From Victivallaceae bacterium (GTDB lineage Bacteria > Verrucomicrobiota > Lentisphaeria > Victivallales > Victivallaceae): a stretch of 64,000 nucleotides of DNA. The stretch is taken from NCBI GenBank assembly GCA_021647315.1, contig JAKIUY010000003.1, forward strand, positions 1 through 64,000, read 5' to 3'. Under the pieces are notes generated by a model. That model made no database searches. It worked only from the letters and a program-made list of their open reading frames with translations, and was not told the origin of the DNA. The position numbers and the translations under genes were made by a program. This document shows positions 1 to 9,237 of this stretch, piece by piece. Position 1 is the stretch's first letter. Each line of letters opens with the position of its first letter.

Positions 1-232
1 CTTGAAGATGCTCCCAATTAAGACTTGATTGCTTTTCCACTGGTTCTGTCAGAGGACGTACCATATCGGTTCTGAAATCACGGTAGTGAGGTGGCTTTGC
101 TTCCGGCTTCAGGTCAATATCAGAACGCGAATTAGACAGTACTTCATGAAAAATAATTATAGCGGATGCTAGTTCATTATACGTTAAAGAACGACAAAAC
201 CATTTTACAATTTTTAAAATATTTGTTTTCAA
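1..232 (-). CDS. Partial protein, possibly N-terminus of an IS transposase
   Basis: An open minus-strand frame runs off the left edge. A TTG start at 232 has an AAGGAA ribosome-binding site about 9 bases upstream; the frame itself stays open back to a stop at about 290. The visible peptide begins LKTNILKIVKWFCRSLTYNE and continues through a PHYRDFRTDMVRPLTEP segment. From memory this resembles the N-terminal region of a family of transposases that later carry a zinc ribbon and a DDE domain, but those parts lie outside the window. Treat the product as uncertain. From 233 to about 399 I see nothing else except A/T-rich sequence. Confidence 0.4.
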   Translation of the reverse strand, partial: MKTNILKIVKWFCRSLTYNELASAIIIFHEVLSNSRSDIDLKPEAKPPHYRDFRTDMVRPLTEPVEKQSSLNWEHLQ

Positions 233-399
233 GAGAGTGTTTCCTTTTTTTAAAGGTGATAGTTTGAAACGTGGGAACCTCTCTTGATTTTAGATCAAAA
301 ATCGTAACAAAAAAGGGGGGAGAAGCTTTTTTCTCGTTTTTTTGTTGATTTTAAGTAAGAAAACAGGTCTGTAACCATAGGTAAGGGTTGACAGAACCA

Positions 400-429
400 G
401 GAAAAGGAAAAGGAAAAGGAAAAGGAAAA
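400..429. repeat. Hexanucleotide tandem repeat (GGAAAA)x5
   Basis: Five perfect GGAAAA units lie at 400-405, 406-411, 412-417, 418-423 and 424-429, just before the first gene. The last unit also provides an AGGAAAA Shine-Dalgarno-like sequence about 12 bases before an ATG at 440. Slippage here would change promoter or ribosome-binding-site spacing. Confidence 0.9.
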
Positions 430-467
430 TATATAAAATATGAGATTTTTAAAAACTTATGCAGTAA

Positions 468-3095
468 ATGGTATTGATTGTTTTTGGGGTTATGGCTCTT
501 AATGCAGGAGATATTAGTAATTTTGATGGTAAGCCTGGAGCGAATGAAATAGCTCAGGGGTGGCAGAAAAATAAATTTCACGGGCAGGGGCAAACTGAAC
601 TTATTACTGATGATAAAGGCGGGCAAGCGTTAAAACTGACAAATCACGTAAATAAAACCAAGCAAACCATGCAAGTTTACGCCCGTACTAATTTTCCGGT
701 AACACCCGGTGAAAAAATTAAAATTTCGCTGCGCATGAAAGGCAAAGGCAGTTATACGGCTGGATTTTATTGTTTTACCAAAAAAGCCGGACCTTATGTT
801 GGGTGCCAGGTCAAGGAGCTGTTTCCCGGATATAAAAAATTTGATGCCGCCGACTGGGAAAGCCGTTCTTTTGAGTTTACAATTCCTGCAGACAAAATTG
901 GTGGGTTTAATGTGAATATTGTCAGGCTGTTTTTTGCTGTCGGCAATGGCGAAATAACTATTGATGATGTTGAGTTTACCAGAATCAAACCGGAAATTAA
1001 ATCGGCGGTTGTGTTAAAAAACAGCTACTCGGAAATTGTTTTCGCTTCGGCAAAAAATGGGTTTTCATGTTTAGAAATAGCTGACCCCGCAAGCAGAGCC
1101 AGATTTATTTTTCCTGAGCTTTCCGCCCAGCAGGCAGGATTGTGGCAATTAAACTTCGTCAAACCAGGGCGGCCGGATAAAATTCAATTGACCAACCTTG
1201 ACCCGGCAATAACCGGTATTGCAAAAAAGAAACTGTCTGACGGATCTGAAGAGCTGACTTTAAACTGGAATGGTCTGTCATTCGCTGATGAAAAAAATAC
1301 GGTAGATGTGACGGTTAAGGTTTTATTGAAAGCTGACGGTGAAAGCGAATGGCGGATTGCGGTTCAGAATAGGAGTATGAAATACGCCTTATGGAATGTC
1401 GACTTTCCGAAATTTTTATCCATTGCGGCCCCCGGCACGGCTGATGTAGTTTTCCCCGGTGGTGTACTTGGCGGAATCCTGCGAAAAAAAAATCGCCACC
1501 CTGGTCACTTTGTCTATCCTACCGAAAGCTGGCCATTGCATTTTCTATCATTTGTGACAAACAATAAAGGACTCTATATCGGCGTCCATGACCCACAACA
1601 ACGCCCCAGTGAGGCTCAATTATCAGACGGTCAGGATTTGACGTTTAAACAGTTCCCAGATGATATGGCGGTAGTTGGAACCGACTACAAATCAGCATTC
1701 CCGATTATTGTCAAGCTACATGATGGCGACTGGTGGCAAGCCGCAAAGATTTATCGTAAATGGGTAATAACCCTACCACGCTGGTATAACAAACCACTGG
1801 CAGAAAGAAATTTACCTAAGTCATTCCTCGAAGCTGGCATTTGGCTCTGCATGTGGCAATCGCCAACGGCTGTTGCACGGATTGTGGTTAATTTCGAACA
1901 GCAATTTGGGGTCAACGCCGGTGTTTTCTGGTGCGAATGGGGACAACATGTATTCGATCATAATTTACCGGAATTTTTCCCGTTCCGTTCAAATATGAGC
2001 GCATCGGTAAAAAAGATGAAAGATCATGGTACAGCGGTGATGCCCTACACCAATGCCCGGGCGTGGTCGAAGGATAATAAAGAATTTTCATCAGAGCCGG
2101 TACAGAATGGCTTGGTCAGAGATTATAATAATCAACTGAAAATTGAGAATTATGGTGCAGGATTAGGCATTATGTGCCCTGCCTACCCGATGTGGCGTAA
2201 GAAAATCATGGACATTAACCGTAAATTAATTAACGAAGCCGGGGTGAATATGGTTTATTGGGATCAAGTTGGCGCAGCGGTGCCGCTACATTGTTTTGCC
2301 AAAACCCATAACCATCCTGCCAGCTGGAATTATTGGACTTCAGCCTATAATTCACTACTGGCAAAAACCAGAAAAGATATTATCGGTCGCAAACAGGTGG
2401 CATTAGCTACAGAAAGCGGTCCCGATGCTTATGATTTTGATGGCATGTTAAACTGCTGGTGGAATCACCGGTTCAATTCTCAGCAGGCGATTCCTCTGAC
2501 GGCTGCGGTACTGTGTGACCGAGTACGTTATTTGCCGCTTTCACCGGATAAACTCCAAACCTTTCAGGCATACGTAATGATTCAGGGACGGTTTTTTCTC
2601 TGGGGAATGGCCGCACCAATTCACCATCGTGAATCCGAAAATAATCAGTTTCCCTGTTCCGATGTCAAACGTAGCACTGCGCATGCCGTTATAAAAAAAT
2701 TTGTGCAATGCCGCATCGCGGCAAAAAAGTTTATGGTTTACGGCGAACTTATGGGTGAATTAAAATCTACAAATTCATTGCCGACTGTCTCTGCGGTATT
2801 TGATTGTAATAAAGTAAAAGACCGGGTAACCTTCCCCGCTGTGCGTGCTTCGATTTGGCACCATGCTGATGGTGATCTCGGAATTGCCATAGTAAACTGT
2901 TCCGGTTCCTCGCAGATATTCAATTTTAAACTCGACACTACCCTCTATTCAACTCTAAAGCAACCCAAATGGCAAGTCGTAGAGCTGTCAGTCCAAGGTA
3001 AAAAGAATATTGGCAAGAGCAGCGGGGAATTCTCCAGTTCAGCAACGCTCAAACCTTACAGTGCTAAATTTATAGCTTTGCGCCAGATAAAATAA
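468..3095 (+). CDS. Secreted DUF6259-type glycoside hydrolase-like protein
   Basis: An 875-residue protein with an N-terminal jelly-roll-like module (about residues 15-170) followed by a TIM-barrel-like region with aromatic and acidic motifs (FWCEWGQHVFDHN, MVYWDQVGAAVP, ATESGPDAYDFDGMLNCWWN). This matches what I know of DUF6259 proteins, probable carbohydrate-active enzymes common in Lentisphaerota; the substrate is unknown. The start is problematic. From ATG 468 the signal peptide (MVLIVFGVMALNAG) has no basic n-region. An ATG at 440 in another frame gives MRFLKTYAV and then hits a stop. Removing one A from the AAA at 466-468 would join them into a classical signal peptide, so the true start is probably 440 with a 1-nt frameshift. 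It is followed 16 bases later by the next gene, probably one operon. Confidence 0.72.
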   Translation: MVLIVFGVMALNAGDISNFDGKPGANEIAQGWQKNKFHGQGQTELITDDKGGQALKLTNHVNKTKQTMQVYARTNFPVTPGEKIKISLRMKGKGSYTAGFYCFTKKAGPYVGCQVKELFPGYKKFDAADWESRSFEFTIPADKIGGFNVNIVRLFFAVGNGEITIDDVEFTRIKPEIKSAVVLKNSYSEIVFASAKNGFSCLEIADPASRARFIFPELSAQQAGLWQLNFVKPGRPDKIQLTNLDPAITGIAKKKLSDGSEELTLNWNGLSFADEKNTVDVTVKVLLKADGESEWRIAVQNRSMKYALWNVDFPKFLSIAAPGTADVVFPGGVLGGILRKKNRHPGHFVYPTESWPLHFLSFVTNNKGLYIGVHDPQQRPSEAQLSDGQDLTFKQFPDDMAVVGTDYKSAFPIIVKLHDGDWWQAAKIYRKWVITLPRWYNKPLAERNLPKSFLEAGIWLCMWQSPTAVARIVVNFEQQFGVNAGVFWCEWGQHVFDHNLPEFFPFRSNMSASVKKMKDHGTAVMPYTNARAWSKDNKEFSSEPVQNGLVRDYNNQLKIENYGAGLGIMCPAYPMWRKKIMDINRKLINEAGVNMVYWDQVGAAVPLHCFAKTHNHPASWNYWTSAYNSLLAKTRKDIIGRKQVALATESGPDAYDFDGMLNCWWNHRFNSQQAIPLTAAVLCDRVRYLPLSPDKLQTFQAYVMIQGRFFLWGMAAPIHHRESENNQFPCSDVKRSTAHAVIKKFVQCRIAAKKFMVYGELMGELKSTNSLPTVSAVFDCNKVKDRVTFPAVRASIWHHADGDLGIAIVNCSGSSQIFNFKLDTTLYSTLKQPKWQVVELSVQGKKNIGKSSGEFSSSATLKPYSAKFIALRQIK

Positions 3096-3111
3096 GAAAG
3101 GATTTTAAATT

Positions 3112-3942
3112 ATGACAAAAATAATTAGTTTTATTGCCACCTGCATTTTGAGTGTTATGTTGGTGAATACAGTAAATGCCTCAGGTAAGACCATCACCAC
3201 TAAATCCGGGATTAAGATGGTACTCATTCCTGCCGGGGAATTTAAAATGGGTTCTAATAATGGCAAAGCCGACGAAACCCCTATTCATAGTGTCAAGGTT
3301 AATGCATTTTATATGGATAAACAGCTGGTAACCCAACGGGAATTTGAACGATTAATGAAAATTAATCCATCAAAACACCGTAAGCCAAAAAATCCGGTAG
3401 AACAGGTGCGCTGGGCACAGGCTGTTCAATATTGCAATGCCCGATCAATGGCAGACGGCTTGGAATCCTGCTATGATCTGAAAACCTGGCAATGTGATTT
3501 CAGTAAAAATGGCTATCGACTACCGACTGAAGCGGAATGGGAATATGCGAGCCGTGCCGGTTCAACTAAAAAGTACTTTTGGGGTGATTCGCCTTCAAGG
3601 TTGCAGTTATACGCCTACTACCGGCTGAATTCCGGGAAAAAACCGCGTCCGGTTGGCAGAAAAAAAGCGAATAAATGGGGGTTGCGTGATATTTATGGCA
3701 ACCTCTGGGAGTGGTGCAACGATTATTATTCTCCAGACTATTATAAATCCAGCCCCAAGGATAATCCTAAAGGTCCAGAGAAAAGTGCCTTTAAAGTCCT
3801 CCGTGGCGGATCTTGGAAATCAAAAGCGAAAGATTGTCGTTCTGCCAGCCGAGCAAAAGAGACCCCGGCATTCGCTGATATCTGTTTTGGCTATGATACC
3901 TACGGATTCCGTTGTGTACGTAATGTTACGAAAAAACAGTAG
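3112..3942 (+). CDS. Secreted FGE-sulfatase (SUMF1-fold) domain protein
   Basis: A 276-residue protein with a signal peptide ending near NASG (about residue 25). The formylglycine-generating-enzyme fold is shown by IPAGEFKMGS, GYRLPTEAEWEYASRAG, WGLRDIYGNLWEWCNDYY and LRGGSWKSKAKDCRSASR, ending GFRCVRN. In active bacterial FGEs the motif after RGGS holds a C-x4-C pair. Here only the second cysteine is kept (KSKAKDC), so sulfatase activation is unlikely and a binding or other role is more probable (inference from the family). RBS AAGGATTTTAAATT precedes the ATG. It sits in the first operon between two secreted glycan-related proteins. Confidence 0.85.
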   Translation: MTKIISFIATCILSVMLVNTVNASGKTITTKSGIKMVLIPAGEFKMGSNNGKADETPIHSVKVNAFYMDKQLVTQREFERLMKINPSKHRKPKNPVEQVRWAQAVQYCNARSMADGLESCYDLKTWQCDFSKNGYRLPTEAEWEYASRAGSTKKYFWGDSPSRLQLYAYYRLNSGKKPRPVGRKKANKWGLRDIYGNLWEWCNDYYSPDYYKSSPKDNPKGPEKSAFKVLRGGSWKSKAKDCRSASRAKETPAFADICFGYDTYGFRCVRNVTKKQ

Positions 3943-4059
3943 TTACGGCTCAAGTCTTCAGTTGAATTTTAAAACCCGAAGATACTGCGAATTAAAATAT
4001 TTTTCCATGCTCATTCATGGTGGAGTGTTGTAACAAATAATATTTAAAGGATGAATTAT

Positions 4060-7000
4060 ATGAGATTAATTACCCTGTTACTTGGCATCTTTTTACTGTT
4101 GTCCATAATGCCTCAAGTGAATGCGAAAACGAATGAAACTATTGTCGTTAAACGCCTTAAAACGGCACCGGAACTAGATGGTATTATTGATGAAGATATG
4201 GCGTGGAAAAACATTCAGTGGAACAAAGGTTTGTTCTATATTCTGAAAAGCTCTACTCCATCAGCCTTGCAGACAAAATTTAAACTCGGTTATAATGCTG
4301 CGGGGATTTACTTGGCGGTTCAGTGCCTTGAGCCACAGATCGGTAATATGCTAGCTGAAAAAAGTGATATGGAAAAAATATGGCAAGATGACTCCGTTGA
4401 AATATGGCTTAATGTTGGTAAATCAAAAACCATGCACCTGGTATTTAACTCAGTAGGTGCGATGAATAATCTAGGTAGTGAAGAGTTGCTAGACTGGTCG
4501 GTCGCGGTATTTCTGAGTGAAAAAAAATGGACTGCAGAAATCTTTATCCCGTATGAAATGATAAAAAAGATTCCCGGGAATAATTGGAAACTTGGCATTT
4601 GCCGCAATATTCAAACATTGAAATCCAAGCCCTATTACACTGCGTGGCGCCTGCATCCGCCAGCAATAAATTATAGTGATCTATTTCCGATGCAGTTTAG
4701 CAGTAAGCTGTCTAAAGCTGAACAAACTCAATCATTAAACGATATCAGAAAAAAGAGCGAGGAATTAAAAGATATATACTCATTAGCAGTCGTTTATCCG
4801 GGCAAAGGATTAACGCTGTTGACAGGTCGCGATCATACCAGTCTATTGGCGAGAATTCATGGCAACTGGATAATGCCGCAGCTCACCCCGTCTGGGGATA
4901 CTATCTATTTTAACTCAAAATCAGGGAAACAAGATGGAGTATGGAAAATTAATCCCGCGGACAAAAAAATGTCCAGAATATGTAATGGTTCACAGGTTGC
5001 CTGTTCCAATGATGCTAAATCAATTGTATTCCAACGTCATGGGCAAATTATTTCTCGAGTGCTGAACACCGGAAAAGAAACAATCATTTCACCTGAATCC
5101 TGGATGAATTGTGCTTATCCAAGTTTTATGGCTGATGGTCGAATAATCTTTATTACCACAGGAAAAGTAGACAAAGTTTACCTTGCACGCGCTGGAGAAA
5201 AACCGCAACTACTGTTTTCCGGAGAACTTAATAGTGCTCCACGCTGTTCCCCAGATGGTAACATAATTGCGTACCAAAATGGTGCTCACCTCTGGCTTTA
5301 CGATATAACATTGGGTAAAGCCCGACAGCTGACGAGAATTAATGGGATCCAGCGTCATCCTAGCTGGACTGACGATTCTAAAAAAGTGATATTCAGCCAG
5401 ACTTTTGATCAATTCAGTTCAGTTGGTGATATTTATATCCAGGACATCATCGGGAAAAATATCAAACGTATCTGCCAAGATGTGGATGGGGCTCCAGGGT
5501 TTTCCGGCAATTGGACTTTTAATAAAAATACCATAGCACTACCTGCAGCTCCTAGTCTACGCTGGATCACCAGTAATAAACCTATCGCTTTGCCAGTTTA
5601 CATTAGTAACTTGCCTCTTAATAAATTCCAGCCGATAAATGTCACAAAATCCACTAAGTTAAAAGAGCTTGCCATAGATTGTGGCAATACACTTTTAGTT
5701 GTTTCCACGACACATAATAAAATTCTCTGGGTGCTGAAAACTCCAGTCGGCAAATTGCAGAAAATTCAGCTCCTGCCGCGTTTATCAGCCGGCAGGTCAG
5801 CAACAAAAATAACCGCAATCAAGGTTGCCCGGAAAGGGACAGACCAAATCACCTGTAAAATTAAAGTAACGATGGCAAACAAACAGCGTGGTGAAATTAT
5901 ACTTACTGCAACTGCCGGTCGCCCGGTACTCAAAATAATTACTGCCGGTGCCGTACGACAGGTCGAATTAAAACATAAACTTAAAATGGTTATTGGTACG
6001 GACCGCTATGCTTGGGATCTACAGTATCTACCGAAAAATATTACAAAATATCCGGTAACAACCGCATATTCACCATTGATGATGCTATTTCCTGAGTCTG
6101 AAGATTATCTCTTCATGCTATTAAGATCAAAACAAACTGTTCAACTGTTGAAAAGCAAACAAACTGATAAATTTAGCGGTATAAGCGTTAAAAACGCAAA
6201 ACGTTATCGTCACTTTTATCTGTTGGGTCTGATCGGCAGACAATTATGGGGCAAGCTTAAATTTGACGGAACAGGTGTCACTAATACGGCGACAAACTCA
6301 GATATCGGAGGACAGTGTGGGACCTCAATGTGTAGACCTTCATCAACCGCACTCAAAAAAATGTTATCTGGCGAATATCTCAAATTGAGCTGTTCAGTCC
6401 CTGCCGCTCTACAGTGGCGCTATTCTATCGCAGAGCAACAGGGCAATAACTATTCAGGAATGTTTAACTCTAATGCCGCATCAAGTAATTTAAAGTTCAA
6501 AATACCTATTCTGACTGCATCAGTCAAAAATATTTCTTCGGCATTTTATTATCCCTATGATCGGGTGAAGTTAACGCCACTGCAACAGCTCACTCCGATG
6601 GATCTGATAATCAACGCCATAGGATTGAGCAACACCGCTAAACTGCTTGATCTGCATGGTCTCCGACAAGTGCGGGTTGACAATCCTAAATGCTTCTATA
6701 AAGATTATCGTATTATCCTTAACTGGTATAAATGGACCTATATTACTCAAACATCGGCAGCTGACACCGCTTGTCGTATGGCGGATAATCTATCTGAGAT
6801 GTTTAATATGATTTTGACGCGAAATATGGCATATCAGCAGTTTTGGGCTGAATTAAAGCAAAAAACTGCTAAGAGCTCAAAGCCAAAATTGACCAGACAG
6901 TTAAATTATATCATTAAAGCTGCAGTCCCCCTCCGTGCAGAGTCTAAAAACAGTGTGAAGTTTAATAAATTGGTGAAAAAATTTAAATCCGCAGCAAAAA

Positions 7001-7278
7001 AGTTTAAAGCTCGACAGGCGAAAAAGCAATTTGCTACTGACATTCGTAAACTATTTGAGCAAGAGATAAATAATCTTCAGCAGTATCGTTTGTTGGTACG
7101 ACAAATACGGATGATTTCAGGCAGACAAATCGCTCTGTCGCCTGCACAACAGGCAGACTATGAGCAAATTAGAAACAGCTGCCGGAAACTTCTGCTATCG
7201 CCGGTCTATCATGAAAATAAAAACAGTGACGAAAATATTATTAACCAGGAAATCGCAAACTATGATAAAACTAAATAA
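4060..7278 (+). CDS. Secreted CBM9-like / TolB-type beta-propeller protein
   Basis: About 1072 residues. Two ATGs are possible; AAAGG abuts the one at 4051 and is 9 bases from 4060, so 4060 (MRLITLLLGIFLLLS..., signal peptide to about VNA) is preferred. Residues about 35-200 look like a family 9 carbohydrate-binding module (LDGIIDEDMAW, DDSVEIWL, WTAEIFIPYEMI). Residues about 240-470 show repeated PD40/TolB-like blades (MPQLTPSGDTIYFNSKSG, APRCSPDGNIIAYQNG, HPSWTDDSKKVIFSQ). The rest is a beta-rich region and a lysine-rich helical C-terminus with no family I recognise. It overlaps the next gene by 17 bases, so the two are probably co-translated. Probable role: glycan binding at the cell surface or periplasm. 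Confidence 0.75.
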   Translation: MRLITLLLGIFLLLSIMPQVNAKTNETIVVKRLKTAPELDGIIDEDMAWKNIQWNKGLFYILKSSTPSALQTKFKLGYNAAGIYLAVQCLEPQIGNMLAEKSDMEKIWQDDSVEIWLNVGKSKTMHLVFNSVGAMNNLGSEELLDWSVAVFLSEKKWTAEIFIPYEMIKKIPGNNWKLGICRNIQTLKSKPYYTAWRLHPPAINYSDLFPMQFSSKLSKAEQTQSLNDIRKKSEELKDIYSLAVVYPGKGLTLLTGRDHTSLLARIHGNWIMPQLTPSGDTIYFNSKSGKQDGVWKINPADKKMSRICNGSQVACSNDAKSIVFQRHGQIISRVLNTGKETIISPESWMNCAYPSFMADGRIIFITTGKVDKVYLARAGEKPQLLFSGELNSAPRCSPDGNIIAYQNGAHLWLYDITLGKARQLTRINGIQRHPSWTDDSKKVIFSQTFDQFSSVGDIYIQDIIGKNIKRICQDVDGAPGFSGNWTFNKNTIALPAAPSLRWITSNKPIALPVYISNLPLNKFQPINVTKSTKLKELAIDCGNTLLVVSTTHNKILWVLKTPVGKLQKIQLLPRLSAGRSATKITAIKVARKGTDQITCKIKVTMANKQRGEIILTATAGRPVLKIITAGAVRQVELKHKLKMVIGTDRYAWDLQYLPKNITKYPVTTAYSPLMMLFPESEDYLFMLLRSKQTVQLLKSKQTDKFSGISVKNAKRYRHFYLLGLIGRQLWGKLKFDGTGVTNTATNSDIGGQCGTSMCRPSSTALKKMLSGEYLKLSCSVPAALQWRYSIAEQQGNNYSGMFNSNAASSNLKFKIPILTASVKNISSAFYYPYDRVKLTPLQQLTPMDLIINAIGLSNTAKLLDLHGLRQVRVDNPKCFYKDYRIILNWYKWTYITQTSAADTACRMADNLSEMFNMILTRNMAYQQFWAELKQKTAKSSKPKLTRQLNYIIKAAVPLRAESKNSVKFNKLVKKFKSAAKKFKARQAKKQFATDIRKLFEQEINNLQQYRLLVRQIRMISGRQIALSPAQQADYEQIRNSCRKLLLSPVYHENKNSDENIINQEIANYDKTK

Positions 7279-8932
7279 AATTCTGCTTTTAGTGTTGTTA
7301 ACTGTCGGACCATGGGTTGACGCCAGTAACAAATGTATCGTATCAAATAACCGTTATAAAATAAACTTAAACGCCTCTAGTGCCACCCTGTCAATAAGTT
7401 TTGCCGCATTACCAGACAAACCATACAATATAAACCTGTCCCCTTATGATGAAAATCACCAGACGGTCAGTAGGGTTGTATCATGCAAGGCAGTCAAAAA
7501 TAATCCTGATACGTTTAAGATTAAATGGCAAACTGCTGGTCGCAAAAATATGGTTATCGGCCAGCTTGCTATTGCTAAAGACAAAAGCATTCAGCTTACT
7601 CCAGTCAAAAATATGGGTGGAGTTTTTATTAACTCGATGATTAAAAACATCGTACTGCCCAGTCGCAGCGTAGAATCGGTCAATTACCTGCCAGGTAACT
7701 ACCCTCCAGCAACGCGAATAAATATTCCACCGGAGAATTTATTGCTGGGATTAGCGGCTAATGGCAACCGATTAATTGTTATTGCCAATCCTCAACCTAG
7801 CAATAAACTATCGATCTATCGCAATAAATTCACCGGTGCGCAGGCAGGCTTTAGCCGAATTGACTATAGGCTAAATGGCGGAAGTATCAATCTTGCTGTT
7901 TGGGATATTAAAAATATTTGGCATAGTGTCGATACCGCTGCAATGAAAACTGGTGAAACGGTCAAGTTAAACTGGCAACCACCGTTTACGGCAGAATGGA
8001 TTATTGAACTTAGTGAAAATAATATTCCAATATTTTACTACTTACGTTCAAAGCGTAAAAATAAATATCGCCCTATAATCGGCATGTATCAATGGCCATT
8101 CTGGTCTGAAAACAATCATATTAACCTGCGCATTGATTCAAAAATGTTCGGAGAGATCAGTAATCCCGGATTAATTTATGCCCTTGATAGTGCTCCGACA
8201 ACCCCCTACTACTTTCTGGCATCACTCTATAGTAATGCAAAAAATAGACCAATTGAACTTAACCGGCAGCGGGATTTGTATTCATTAATGCCGCGAAAAC
8301 TAGCCAATAGTTTGTGCGATAATACCTGTCATGGGTTAACGATTGTTTCAGAAATATTTGTTAAAACAGGTGCCTTTGGTCAACATCCGGCAGCCATGTC
8401 ACGCCATGCAGAAAACCGACTAGGGCTGAACACTGCATCTGAAAAGCTGACGCGAAAATATCTGGACTGGAACAGCCAGATGAAAACCAATATCAATAAA
8501 TGGCGCAATCAAGAGCATAAAAATAATGACTTAGTGAAATATTTTAATCAACTTGATATTCTATTGAGTAAAATGGACAAAGAGTTGAAAAATGCCCTGA
8601 ATGGTAAAACGCCGGAAAAAAACATAGCCCATAGTCTCCAATTATCGCAACAGATAAAAAAACTGGTCTATAATAATTCTGGAACAGAACGCGCGCCGGA
8701 GCTTTATGAACTGTTACGCCAGATGAACAGCTATATGGCATTATATGAACGTACTACCTACTATAGCGGTCGTAACTTACGAATAATTTTTAAGGCAGCG
8801 GCAAAAGATGCTGCCGGCTCTGTCGCCGCCTGTCGTTACGCCACCATCATTAGAGCGCAAATTCGACAATTACTGACAACGCGCGGAGGCTATGAACTAA
8901 TTTTACCACACCGCAAAAATATAACCAAATGA
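7262..8932 (+). CDS. Secreted protein of unknown function
   Basis: A 556-residue protein. An in-frame ATG exists at 7160, but the one at 7262 has AGGAAA upstream and gives a clean signal peptide (MIKLNKILLLVLLTVGPWVDAS), so 7262 is preferred. The first about 350 residues look beta-rich, with a conserved-looking IIGMYQWPFW segment. The last about 170 are helical (repeated KW, KNN and QIKKL-like stretches), comparable to the helical end of the preceding protein. I do not recognise a family. The overlap with the preceding stop implies translational coupling and a joint function with the CBM9/propeller protein. Confidence 0.7.
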   Translation: MIKLNKILLLVLLTVGPWVDASNKCIVSNNRYKINLNASSATLSISFAALPDKPYNINLSPYDENHQTVSRVVSCKAVKNNPDTFKIKWQTAGRKNMVIGQLAIAKDKSIQLTPVKNMGGVFINSMIKNIVLPSRSVESVNYLPGNYPPATRINIPPENLLLGLAANGNRLIVIANPQPSNKLSIYRNKFTGAQAGFSRIDYRLNGGSINLAVWDIKNIWHSVDTAAMKTGETVKLNWQPPFTAEWIIELSENNIPIFYYLRSKRKNKYRPIIGMYQWPFWSENNHINLRIDSKMFGEISNPGLIYALDSAPTTPYYFLASLYSNAKNRPIELNRQRDLYSLMPRKLANSLCDNTCHGLTIVSEIFVKTGAFGQHPAAMSRHAENRLGLNTASEKLTRKYLDWNSQMKTNINKWRNQEHKNNDLVKYFNQLDILLSKMDKELKNALNGKTPEKNIAHSLQLSQQIKKLVYNNSGTERAPELYELLRQMNSYMALYERTTYYSGRNLRIIFKAAAKDAAGSVAACRYATIIRAQIRQLLTTRGGYELILPHRKNITK

Positions 8933-8986
8933 TCGTTATTTACCTTAAATTAGTCATATCTATGAGATTTTACGTAGCGAACGCTA

Positions 8987-9050
8987 AGTCACAAAATTAT
9001 ATTTAATAGTCAAAACAGCGCAAGTAAATATCAATATAATGTATTATACT
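8987..9050 (+). promoter_or_regulatory. Regulatory module A: AraC-type half-sites and -10 box
   Basis: AGTCACAAA begins at 8987 and AGTCAAAA at 9008, a 21-bp direct repeat (two helical turns), followed by GCAAGTAAA and a TATACT box at 9045-9050. The second half-site begins 37 bp before TATACT, as in module B. The layout is typical of an AraC-family activator bound next to the -35 region. It precedes the LamG-DUF6067 gene. Confidence 0.65.
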
Positions 9051-9122
9051 ATATGAAATTAAATATTTATATCAACTAACTAGACCTCATTCGAAAAGGG
9101 TGCGCGAGTGCGAAGTTTTGTT

Positions 9123-9182
9123 GGAGTTCACAGTTAGCGTGCTTTTTTAAGCCTATGATAGCACGCTAAAGCTGTGAACTCC
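9123..9182. repeat. Long hairpin in the leader of the next gene
   Basis: The arms GGAGTTCACAG-TTAGCGTGC (9123-9142) and GCACGCTAA-AGCTGTGAACTCC (9161-9182) pair over 20 bases with a 2-nt bulge, around an 18-nt loop. It lies between module A and the ATG at 9238, so it would be in the mRNA leader. It could be a dispersed repeat or an RNA structure affecting expression. Confidence 0.8.
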
Positions 9183-9237
9183 GACAGTAAATATCTTTTC
9201 TAACAGAGGCTAACTAGCACAAAACAAGGAATTTATC

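Noticed and set aside
3653-4033. Plus-strand frame overlapping the end of the FGE-fold gene
   Set aside because: It is an alternative frame of a clear coding sequence with no ribosome-binding site or family similarity.
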